This document shows, piece by piece, positions 11,701 to 24,500 of a stretch of 64,000 nt of DNA (position 1 is its first letter; each line of letters opens with the position of its first letter). A program made the translations under genes and the position numbers. Location: NCBI GenBank assembly GCA_004352715.1, contig SCFE01000113.1, positions 141,481 to 205,480 of the forward strand. The letters are read 5' to 3'. This stretch comes from Hofstenia miamia (lineage: Eukaryota > Xenacoelomorpha > Acoela). Below the pieces are notes generated by a model, which saw only the letters and a program-made list of their open reading frames with translations, was not told the origin of the DNA and searched no databases.

Positions 11701-14700
11701 GTCGATTGAATACTACCTTCGACCTTCCATTGTGCAAACCGGCAGCCAAACCCCGATTGTCTTCTGCAGGCAATACCAACACTAAACCCCTTGAGATGTG
11801 GAATCACGTAATGTTTACGGACGAATCCAAGATTTGCCAGTTTACATCATACCGACCACAAGTTCGACGACCAAGAAACCAAAGATTCAACACACGTTAC
11901 AAGCAACAAACTGTCCGCTCAGCACCTTTTGTGATGATTTGGGGTGTTATAACTGCGAATGGGCGTGCTGGTCTGCATTTTGTTCCTTATAACGAGACAG
12001 TCACTGCCAAGGCCTATCGCAAAATAATTCAGGAGAAAGTTTTCATGTTTATGCGGCATCGCAGACCATCAATACAATGACAAGATGGTGCTCCTTGCCA
12101 CAACGCCAAAGTTTTGAAACAGTGCATTGCATCACAAGACTTTCAGCTGCTTGAGAACTGACCGGGGAACTCCCCAAACCTCAACGTCATTAGAAAATTG
12201 CTGGCATCACATCAAAAACTGTTTGAGGAAGCGCCAATGCACATTCGACGATCTGAAGTAGCAATTTTAAGTTGTATGGTGCACAGAGATTACTGATGAT
12301 TATTGTAGAAAGCTGGTCATTGTCAAATCGCATTGCTGCGTGTTTGGCCAATAATGGCGCACATACAAAACATTAGGGAGTTTTTCTAAATTTACTATTT
12401 ACTTTCTACACGGTGTTATCATATTGTTTCTACATTGTGGTATTATATTGTTTCTACATTGCGTTTTTAGTGTAAAATACAAAAATTTCTACATTGGAAA
12501 GTGTTCCCAAAATTTTGGCCAGTACTGTATATATAAGTTTTCTCATCCTAATATGCATAAACAATCACCGATACTTTGCACTTTGCAGATTGTTATTTAC
12601 GCTTATTGTTGCCATGAAAGCTAACGAACATTTACTTCAAAGTGAACTGGCGCAAGTCGAGAAATTTTTTTGGAATCACGCCGCATAACATAAAAAACAA
12701 CCAATTAAAACAGCCAGCATTACAGTGGAACAGAATCGTAAACATGGCGAAATAGACAAAAACTAAAAAAATATTTTGCAGTTTTTCTGCAAAGAAAAGT
12801 CTTCCTAAATATGAAACTGCAGCATAATTCCGTTAAATTAATGGCCACCACGGTTTTCTTGTTTGCTTCCACACTTGCATGAATTTAAAGGTGAATATTT
12901 CGGTAATTTTTCATCGTTACCGTTACACAAGTAGTAACATTGCATTGCTTTATATATTTTTTCAAATATGGAGTCTTTCTTTTCAAATGGAAGTAGATCA
13001 ATTGTATCAAAATACCCATTGAGATTCAAACCAGTGCGAAAAATTACTCTTTGAATATAAAAGGTTGTTTCTCGTTGAAATGAACACCCCTTAAGTCTTA
13101 TCAACCTGCACCCAAAAATCTGAGTTATTCTTATGGTTTATGGAGAGCGCGCAATGATTGTAAGGACAATGAAGTGCAAAATTTTCACTAACCAAGCCTA
13201 AGTAGTCCGGATAATAAAACTTCCTTATAATTCTATTTCATACATAAATGCAGAAATATATATATATATATATATGAGTAACCGAGGCTTTGTGCTTTCG
13301 CAATATCAAAATTTGTGAAGCAGAGAAAAACTGCCATAAAATATTTTGAGTAAGCACATCAATGAAATTAATCTGATTACATTTTTATTAACATGTTTTG
13401 TATTTTGAGACTTAATTTACACATTCACATTCTATAGCCTATGAATGTTCATTTTTTTACAAATATGCAATATAACTATTGTATAAAAATATTACCTACG
13501 TTGTTCTACAAATGTGTATCTACATATGCGAGAAGTGTTATACATTATAAAGGTAATTTCTTTTAGGGAATACAAATTATTATTCTCAAGAAATGTAGAT
13601 ATCACAGGATTTGAGAAAACTTGTAAGTTTAGCATTCCTGTATAAAACTGATGACCAATACAAGGGTTATTACATTGGATAATAGCTTCAAAAGTATACA
13701 ATATGGCAACTCTAATAACAATTTGTACTTGCGAAAGTAACGGCTGCAAAGGCATGTCGCGGTTGCAGAAGGGTCCCAACAATTTGCCAAATACCACGAT
13801 CAGCGTCGAAACATTCAATAGACGTTCCCAACTCTGCGCCAATCCAACCACCCATTGCAAAAATTGCATTGCCTAAAAAATAATCGTGAATACAAATGAT
13901 AAACCGTACAAATATGTTACACAGTTTTAACGTTTAAAATTAATATTAGCTATCATATATTTGCTTGTATACTATTTGTTTGCACATGATACACTACGCA
14001 ATTAAGAACAAATACGTATATATAAATATGAACAATCTATAAACTAGGCTACAATTTACAAAAATATATATAACTATAACAAAAATCTGAGACCAACACT
14101 AAGTTATTACATTTCGCAATACATTTAGTCTCTTAGATGTTCTTAATTAATATGTTATATTTTAGCTGTTTTTCAAATTAGGTGAAAGATTCAGCGATTT
14201 TTATATCCTTGTAGAAGTTATTCCATATAGTGATCGTTGAAACGCTATATGAATGCTCCCACGACGAATACTTTGCTTGATGCACAAAAATGCCTTTATT
14301 TGTTCGAAAATTAATGATGAATTTGTTGTTTATTTGATTTTGTGTGCTTAGTATATTGATTTGTTTGTATAGGTTTATCAAACAGGTATTGCATGTAGTA
14401 TTTTGTTGCTAATATTTTGTAATGTTCAAATTTTCCAATATTAGATAATCTAACCATTCATGGTTAGCGCAGTTAAATAAAAAAACAGAATTCAGATATC
14501 TTTAAAAATGATGGCGTAATAATTTTTAAATTTGGCAAATTCGTAAATTATATATATATATAATTTCTTCTTCATCTAATATCTCAAGCAGTTCTTGGTA
14601 TATCAACTTGAAAATTGGTGGACACCTAAACTTTAAGGGCGATTCAAGTATATATTAATTTGAAATAGATTGACTTGTAACTTTAAGTAATAAATGCCTT

Positions 14701-17700
14701 TATTGTATCAAAATGGGTTAAAATTGCTATTTCTTAAAATATGCAAAAATCCCAAAATTTACTGAGGCCGTAATAATTGTCCGATTTGGGCATGCTATAC
14801 ACCATTCGATAGATCTTTTTAAGCTGCATCTTTTATAAGCGGAAGACATACCCGTATCTTTTATATTGAATGGGCCAGGTTGAAAAAACCTGAAAAATTG
14901 GCATTTTTGTTCGAGTAGGCCTACTTTGAGAGGCTATAGCTGTCAGATTTGATCACATTTTAAAATTTTTTACATAATTCTCTTTGTAATGAATAGATCT
15001 CTATGAATATATAAACTTTTGTTGCACTTTCGAAAAAAAATTGGGGGTCCGTAAGCAAAATATGCGTTTTTGCGAAATTTCGCAACTTTAGCGGTTGTTC
15101 ACCTTTCTTCTTGAAATGTTTGCATTTAACAGCCATTATACTTTTGCAACTTTATAATTAGTTACCAACTCAAAGATAAAAACATGTTCAATGTCCCAAT
15201 TTGATATTGAAAATTTTGATAGAAACTAAAATCGAAATAATATATTTTAAAAAATCAAAGAATTGAAATTAAAAATAAAAAACAAACTTTTAAATAAAAT
15301 TGAATTTAAAAAGTGTTGTATGAAAATTCTCTAAAGTTTCTGAGGAACAGTTTCTTTATCATTTCACTTCGTTGATACAAGTTTACTACAAAATGAATTT
15401 CAGCGCTATTAATCATTGCAGCAATGCTATGGCTACGAATACAGCCTACCAATTTGATTTAATTCGTTTGTCTGAGCTACTGGAAGAACAAAAGCGTACA
15501 AAAGAATGTGTTTGTGGGTTTGACAAAAGGCTGCATGCGACCATCATACATATTGTGAAAGGTGGAGACAAAACCATTTCACGCGGATTTCATGAACGAA
15601 TGAAGAAAGTTACTATAACCTATGAGGCTCGTCATTTTTGCGTAAGATTTCTATATATATTTATAAATGTTTATATAATTTTAGTGAAATCGATACTGGT
15701 CATGTTTTCATGACTTTCTGTGAAACCGAGTCATATTCAAGGGCTGGGCTTCAGCACAACGGCCTTGGTCTGGGGATCGGGTTAGGGTTAGGGTTAGGGT
15801 AGGATGTTATTATCGTGGAGCCATTATAGTCACTGATGATATGTTCGCGAATCATGCTGTTATTCGGTTATGGGACAAACTCCTGCTGGTTAAAACGCTG
15901 ATACAGACTCAGATTCCAATCAAGTTACTTGCATTGAAGCACTTCTCTTATTTTTAGGAGAAATTTGCTGTGGGAGAGTTGAGTTGTGTTAGTAAGTGAA
16001 TTTGAATTAACAAGTATTTCAATTAATATAATATGCTAATTTTTCTATTACAATTCACTTCAGGTGCTGAGCTTGGAATGATATGTTCCGGGGATACATG
16101 CCAAGGATTAATGGCAAATTGTAACATATGCTTCAAAAAAACATCGCTTTAGAAGCAATAAAGTACTGAAAATCAACGCACGATATCTTAGTGAGCAGTT
16201 AATCGCGTCAAAGACTTTAAATGTAGGTTATATATTAATTAAATGATGCTAATTTTATTTTAGGAACGAATTGAAACGATGAACATTAATCAATATAAGG
16301 CAGCATTTAAGAGCCAATTTTAAAAAGAATTCGTGGATAATGAAGGGCTGGGTAAAGGGCATTGACGATGAAATTGTGGATGATATTACCATAATTAACG
16401 TCATCTCTTTAATAGCAACCAGTTCCTTCGAAAAGTACACAATGACACAGGCTCCAAGGACAACAACTGAAGTTCACCCGTCGGTTTTAGAAAAGCAGAG
16501 ACTTGTCATACCTGACGATGAGAAAACTCTATTTTATTAGTTATGCAATTGATATTAAATTGTTTTTTTACTTATATTAGTTTTCTAATTGCAATTATTT
16601 TCACGAACTTATTTGATAATATTTAACATTAGAAATAGAGAACAGCTGAGGGGCAGACTCATTTATGAGTAGTTGGTTCGACTCCAACATGTTCTTCCTA
16701 ATTATTAAATTGATATCCACTTTAGCTAAAATCTATGATAATATTTAGTACTAGAAGTATGGCCTGCTCATTTTTGAGTAGTTGGTTCAAATTCAACATG
16801 TTCTTAATTTATACATTTTAACAGTCATTGTTTTATTTAAATTAGTATCATATATAACAGTATATATTTACTTTAACACTATTGAATATATATAATTCAG
16901 AAAGAATCGAACTTGCGCCTTCCCATAAAAGAATGTGTTGCCACTACACCATGAATTACTTTCAGATAAACACATAGATTTTAAATTAATAAGTTTATTA
17001 CATTTCCATTTAATTTATAATGAATTTATAAATTTCAGTATTAGAATCAGAGAACATTTGACCACTCATTTATGAGTAGTTGGTTCGAATTCAACATGTT
17101 CTTAATTTATACATTTTAACAGTCATTGTTTTATTTAAATTAGTATCATATATAACAGTATATATAATAGAGATAATTTAGTATATGAAATATTGACTGA
17201 TACACCGATTTAACAAATATTCATTCATTGTAGGCCTTTTTGAAACCTAAAATAATGATATAAAACAATATTACCAAGTTTAAGTTGTTTCTGATGAAAT
17301 CTTATTAATAATATCACTAATAAGTTAATTACTGATGTTCCGTAATTTCATTTTGTAATATTAGTAACAAATAGATGCCTGATAATAACTTCACCATATG
17401 CCTAGTCTTCCAAATCGGAAACCAATATATTCGGTATTTTGATTATTTTAAACTGCTAGAAAGGACAGAATTTTATAATTCTTCGAGCTCAGATTCGAAT
17501 TTTTCGCGCTTTTCCGATTCAGAAAATATATCATATTAGAATGGTCAATTTTATGTCTAAATTTTATTTCCGAGCCCCCCCCCCTGTGAGATCTATACTT
17601 TGCCTGACACTCCGTTCCTGTTATCAAAATTGAAATGTCGTTTATTAAATCGTTCAATCCACTGTCAGCAAGTTCATTCACTATAGTAATTTTCCATACT

Positions 17701-20700
17701 CATCTTTGAACCATTCAAATTCCTCATCCAACAATAATACATGATAGTTCTAATTTGTCGTCATTCAAATTCCAGCTCGCGGACAATAGAAATGCGCGCG
17801 TGCTACCACAGCTAGTGTTTATTAAGCAAACCGATTAATCCCTAATGAAATGTATAAAATTAAGGATTGCAATTGCCAAATCAAAACATCAGTCTTTTCT
17901 TCATTGACTTAATATTGACACTTTCACTCACTCCACTGCTAAATGGTCGTCCTGCACACCGTCTACTTGTTTTCATTTCTTCAGATCCACCCAATGAAAA
18001 TGAACGCAACAGAACGAGTATTCATAGAGACATTGAAAACAAAAGATTGAAAAAAGAACAAATTAGAAATCGATTTCAAAAATCTCCACAAAGCAAGAGT
18101 ACATTGTATTTCTGGAAATATTACCACTGATCATTCAAGAGAATCACGAAGTCTTCGAGAATCACTGCAATCTAAGGCAATCAGTAGGTACAAAGAGCTT
18201 CTGCAACATCGCACAAATTGCAAAAATATTCCTACATTGGTAAACGATTTCAACACGATATAGTCAATTGAGTTGGCGAACACATACATGATACTTTGTT
18301 CAGGGGAAATAGCGAAGCCAGGTTCTTCAAAATTATGTTAAGAAGATAGCAAATGTCATATTGCAAACGATTCATTAATAATGGTGAAATCAATGAGGAA
18401 TTGTTGGCATTTATTGAAACAAAAGATCGAACTGGAAAAGACTGGGGGAATTTATTTTGTCAACACTTCGGAAGCTTTGCTTAGATGCGGCAAATCATAT
18501 CCAACAAATTTATGATTTTGCTTTTTCTATGTTTGAAAAAAAGAATTCTCCTAGCAATAATATGAGAAAAATAGCCGCGTGCAAAAGTTAGTGAATTTAA
18601 GAAGCTGCAATACTCAAGCAATTACGTTGTTTTCGTAATTAAGGTACATACAGATTAGCGAAAACTCAGAATTTTTAAAGCAGCGTTGAGGCAACACATC
18701 TGAATTCCTCTTACAATGCACTTTCAGGCTTTTAGACTGAACAGAAAGACTTATGCAAATCGTTGGATTCAATTGTAATGGTATAAGATGTAAGTAATAA
18801 GAAACAAGATCATTATATTGTATTTGAAACCATAGGTCATTTAACTGCATTTGCCAGGCACGAATTTGTTGTACCTATATTTATGAAGTGGCATTAGAAA
18901 CATTATCCAATGCCCGAATACATTTTTACAATGCAATTCAAGAAGGCCACTTCAATTCGCGTGTTAATGTAATAATGAATTACGCAGACTACAGGTCTGC
19001 ATAATGGTGAACAAATATGCAGCTCTTGGCTGTCGAAGCATTATTGCAAAAATGGTTACACCATATTCCATGAAAGAATTACATGTTCACAAAGTATTCC
19101 CGAACATGCAGTAAACACTTTGACGAAAAAGATTTCATTGTATATAGGAAAGATAAGCATGCATGGCGAAACAAAAAAGGGTACATTTTATGAAATTTGT
19201 CAGATAACAAGTAATTAATCTTCTTCCAAACTTCAATTTAAAAATTTGTTGTAATCATTAATCACTACATCCTGAGAGTGTTTCTGCCTATTTATCAAGG
19301 TATGTGTGTGTAATATATAAAACTGGAAATATTCCAACACAAAAGTTTACATATACATGACTTGAAATTGTAAAATATAGTATCGATAATTCAAAGCAAT
19401 TTTCCCATGTTGCTGACAGTATGTGTTTACATTAGTATAGCAGGTTGTGAAGACACGTGCTGAGTTGTCATATTGTGGGAGGCCACTTGTTTGCTAGTAA
19501 TGGGATAAAGCACTGAATTTTTTTTGCAGCTAACAAATAGGAAACATCGGCGGGTGTTTACGCAATGAACTAAGTGTATTGTCGAATTTGTAGCATAATT
19601 CTATTCCCGCAATTTTTCGTTTCAGAATTGGTACTGTACGTTTTACATCAACAGATGAGTAACATGGTGCAAAACCTTCCATGGTGCGGATTGATACATG
19701 TGAATCAACAGCTAGTATTGATGTTATTCCGACTGACGATGATGACAAGACTTCTGAACTTTAAGATGGATATGATAACAATGTGGAACTCAATGACGTT
19801 GGTGAAATACCCGATGTTGCAGGTGAACTTGATGCCTCTCAAACAGAATACAATAAGAGTGATTTAGTAAAGTGAGTAGGATGCGCAAATTTGGAAAATG
19901 TGATTTGGGAAAGAAAGTTGTTGCGCAAACCGTGTCATGATTTACCAAAAGTGCACTCATTGATCGTCACAAATCCGGAATTAGTCCAAATTATAGGTCT
20001 TGCAAACAGTTTCGAACTATTTTCAACAGTAATCTTCTAAACTTGGTAAAAACAAAATCGAACCATTACAGGGTTGAGGTACTGAACCTGACATCTATTA
20101 CAGAGGTCGAGATATGATGCAAAGATAAGGATACTACAACCCAATGGCAATGTGCTCATTGTCAGCGAAACATATACAGAACATTGTGTCTGAAACCCCC
20201 TCCGCAAATGCTGGACCGACTTCCACCCTCTGTTGTAAAAAACAGTCTTGTCACTAAAGTTTTTGTCATTTATCCTGCTGATATACCCTTAAAGTTCCCT
20301 ATAAATGAGTCATATCAAGTTTTTTTCTCAAAAAATGGAGTTGTATGCTACTTATGCAGTTGCTTCGTGCTGACATTTTATATAATTAAAAACTCTATTC
20401 CTAGAATATGTTGCTATTTTGTAGCTGGATATATTGCATTTTCGTTGTCAAAAAAATCTGGTTTCGGGTGCAAAACCTTGTAATTATTATCTTATGAATT
20501 TCCAGAAATTGAAGACGACTTGTTCGGTTTAATTAGTAGGGGAAGTCCTGCTCGACCTGGTCACGCAGTGATAAGATGTATTTGATCAGTTTTTATTCAT
20601 TCTACCGAAGAATTTAAACTTACAAATTCTGCTAATCTGCACACAATGTTCCTCTAAATTTGCAATGTTTTGTTGATGTATTCACTTTAAAATTTTCAAT

Positions 20701-21534
20701 AAATGCAATACATGTGATAGATGATTACATTCTATTGTAGTGAAAACACTTTAATAGTTTGTTTAAAAATATTATAAATAATGAAAATGTTAAAAATTCT
20801 ACATGTAAGAAATAGACAAATTTACTCGTTAATTCATGAATATATCATGTAACTTTGCGTAATTTACAATTGCCAATGAGTTCCTATTGTTTCTGTGCAT
20901 AAATTCAAGTTAATTTTCTAGAATTTAAGTATCTGATAAATTACAATTAATTGATTTCCCTTAAGAAAATGAAGTTTCGTAGAAATCTCTTCAATGTAGC
21001 AAAGAAAATGTCAGTATGTGTCATTTAAAGATTTAACCTTGCAACTAACGAATTCAAATTCTTTTGAGAAGGATGATGGAGATCCTGACAATTTATGATA
21101 GAAAAATCACTATCAGATGGGCCCTTGTTCCTTTAAAAATATTTTGTATGTTAGACATGCATACTTTAATATCATGCATTTAAGTATTGGAAGTCAATGC
21201 TGTGAGGTACAGGTTATTATAGATAAAAAACAGTCATTATTGTGGTTTCTCAATTCAGGCCGCACATGAAGAATAGCAAACGGAAAGGTTGTTGATCATC
21301 AACAAGCCAGGAATATATTAATTGGGTATGAAGATCCAGGATCCTGATAAATGCTCAATTGTAAAAAAACATATCAAATCTTTCAGAATATTTTGTTCGT
21401 CTCATCACTATATTTGCAGTGGGTTGGTTTTTTAAGAACATAAATGTAAAAAAAAGAATTCACACAGGTTTTGCATTTATCAGAAGCCACGGCATTTGCA
21501 GAGAAGATATGAATGATGTTATCATAAGCATAGA

Positions 21535-21570
<36 letters not shown>

Positions 21571-24500
21571 GAAATAGTTTTCAGTGAAATNNNNNNNNNN
21601 NNNNNNNNNNNNNNNNNNNNNNNNNNNNNNNNNNNNNNNNNNNNNNNNNNNNNNNNNNATATATATATATATATATGCAAGGAGCATGTAAGCATGTCAA
21701 TAAATTTTTTTCCCTTTTGTGATACTCAATGTGGCACATCACAACAATGAAACTGAGGTAAATTAATTAGTTAGAAATGAGTAGCAAAGAAGCATAGTGT
21801 TATGTGTAAAATGATATTCTAATTCATAATTCTCGTCCCAAAATTGACTGAGATCACTGAAAAAAATAAGTGAATTGAATTTTATGTCACACAGCTTAGG
21901 ATGCGATCCCACAAAAATTGTGCAAGATCGTACTAATATTTCAAACACATGTTCTAAAATAGTTACCCACAGAAAGCGAGCCTTAAAGCCCAGCTTGAAC
22001 TATAAACAAGAGGAAATAAACGGGTGTTCATACAGAAGTATTGCAATATCGTGCTTGCAATATAAATATCTGTAAAATATCTTAGCGACAGATGTACCGA
22101 TTATGGTATGGTACCATACCATTATGTACCATATTATTGTGGCCATAATGTTATGACAGAAAAAAATAATGGTCATTATTGATGGTAAGCTTAAAAATAC
22201 GGCCATAATGGTTATCCTTAGTGGTCTCCGCTTTTTAGAAAATTTCCTTACATCTTTGTAATAATACATAATAAAATTATTTCAAATCAAACTATTTTAA
22301 AGCGTTTCATTGGTTATTTACAATTTCAATTCAGTACACCATGATTACTTTGATTAAGATATATGAAGTAAGCAGCTTTTGAAGACATTTAAATCAATAT
22401 TTAGCAAATTTTGACATTACTACCTAATAAAAACATATGATACCTCAGAAAGTTTATCATTTCTGAATTTCTTCTATTTAAGGTATATGAATCTCCTAAC
22501 AAGAGAAGTTGAAAGGAAAAGTTCATCTAATTTGTCAAATAGTTTTGCCATACTTTTAGGTGGTTGGTCTTGCAAAGATACACACTATTTAGCCATTTTT
22601 GCGTGCTTCTCCATACAGGGTTGCCATCCTCTTCTTTACTTTCACCCCTATCAAATGAGGCAGATCATGGGGCTGAAAGCATTATTTTTAATAAATAGCT
22701 TAGCAATGAAAAATATTTAATTGGTGATAACTGCAGTTTAAATAGAAAAAATTCAAAAGACTTGAAAATACCATTCATTGGCTGTGCAAGTCATCGACTA
22801 AATTTAGCTGTAACAAATTTACATTAACATAAACAAAAGAAATTTCAATTCAAAACAAATATTACAAAAAATTTACTTTTTCCATGGCCAAAACTGCTTC
22901 AATCACTGAGCGCATTACTTTGAAAATGCCATCTGTAAAATCATGGATAACAAAACCGAACATTTGTCTACCGAAGAAATTGCAATTCTAAATATTTTTA
23001 AATCCAATGAACTAGAAACAGCTTGCATTGTGAATCAGAAGAAAACAATTTCTTTTGCTGAATGAGCATTAAAGAAACGAAAATTAACGGAATTCACTAG
23101 CTATCCAAATTTATATTGCATTCCATCCACTTCATATATTTTAGAACGGCTTTTGCGCAGAGCTAAGTGCGTGGTTATGGATCACAGATTGAGCTTAGAG
23201 CCCATATCGCTAGAAGAAACAATGTTTCTAAAGGCTAATAAATCTTTCTAGGATATTGCTACCATTCATGAATTTACTCAAAAAGACTAGTCTCCAGCTG
23301 TTACAATTTTAGTACTTTTTGAAATTTTGTATTTTCCATAATTAATGTTCATTTTAATAAATTGATATTGCTAAATGCATCGTATTTCTACATATTGTTT
23401 ATCATTTATTCACCATATATAACATAATGGCCATTATGGCCATAAAGTATTGGCGAAATTCAGAATATGGCCATTATGGATTTTGCAGTGCCAGATATGG
23501 CCAGTCCATAGGAAGGAACCCATGCTTAACGATAGATGTCCAACAATGTATTAACACGAGTGTTCCCACAGAATAGGAGTTTCTAGAGGCTTTAAATAAA
23601 AAAGATATTTATCAGCAAGCATAAAGTTATATTGCAATAAATTTAAACTAATACGGTTATATTATGTTGAATACGTAGCGATTTACTATTTAATTAATTA
23701 CTATGTAAACTACTGACGTTAAAATCATTTTCTATAATGGATTTTAATACGGCTAGAGATTGCTTATTAAATATGTTCATGAAGGATATATTTAAACGAG
23801 GAGTTACTCTATAAGCCTTTTTAAGGTATAGCCTTGATTTGCGGGTGAAAATTGAATAATGTTCACCATATTATTAAACATATATTACACTGTATGTATT
23901 CTATTTACCTAACATTTCTCTGGAAATCATTAAAATGCATTTTATATCCTCAATAGTATCAGACGTATTCAATGTCAAAATTTGCACAAGACTTTTGGAA
24001 CACCCTGTATTATAGGTCCATGCGTAAAAACATAGCATATGTAACTTTTTAAAAGATGTAAATTAAATGTTTGCTCAGAAATATAAAATGACTAATCCTA
24101 TCACTCCTAATGTAATCAGTACGGATTTTTGCAAAAATCTCTAATCAAATGAAATCGGAAGTTTTAGAACTCGCTTAGAATCGTTGGATACAATACAATA
24201 CAAGGCTTAAAAGTGAACTCATTTCCATTTCTAAATGTGACTAAAACTGTAAACCACAAATATTAAATTTCATCATACATAAGTCTTTTGACTGCATCAA
24301 ACAAATTTACTGACTAAACTAAAAAAACTAGTATTTATTACCCGCATAAAGCCGAGAATCGGACTACATACAATACCAAATTGAACTGAAAAAATACAAA
24401 TATTAATCAAAAGTTTTCTAAATATTTAGTATTTGAATTTCAATATAATATTACAATAAACAAAAAATTATTCATAAGTTATTTCGTAGATTGAGCGAAT

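Larger units (their letters stand above)
16621..17165 (+). repeat. Three related repeat units with T-arm-like cores
   Basis: Units at about 16621-16704, 16743-16867 and 17036-17165 share GAGTAGTTGGTTC and ACATGTTCTT. The second and third units also share about 75 further bases (ATTTATACATTTTAACAG and on to a TATA run). The common core can fold as a tRNA-like T arm. They flank a minus-strand tRNA-like sequence. This may be a small tandem array or a SINE-like family. Confidence 0.7.

Noticed and set aside
10378-13496. RhoGAP-like exon spliced to the Cdc6-like exons as one gene
   Set aside because: The donor phase (2) does not fit the upstream acceptor of the 10.4-kb exon; the join runs into a stop.
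15780-15800. Chromosome end
   Set aside because: Only about three and a half TTAGGG units, with unique sequence on both sides.
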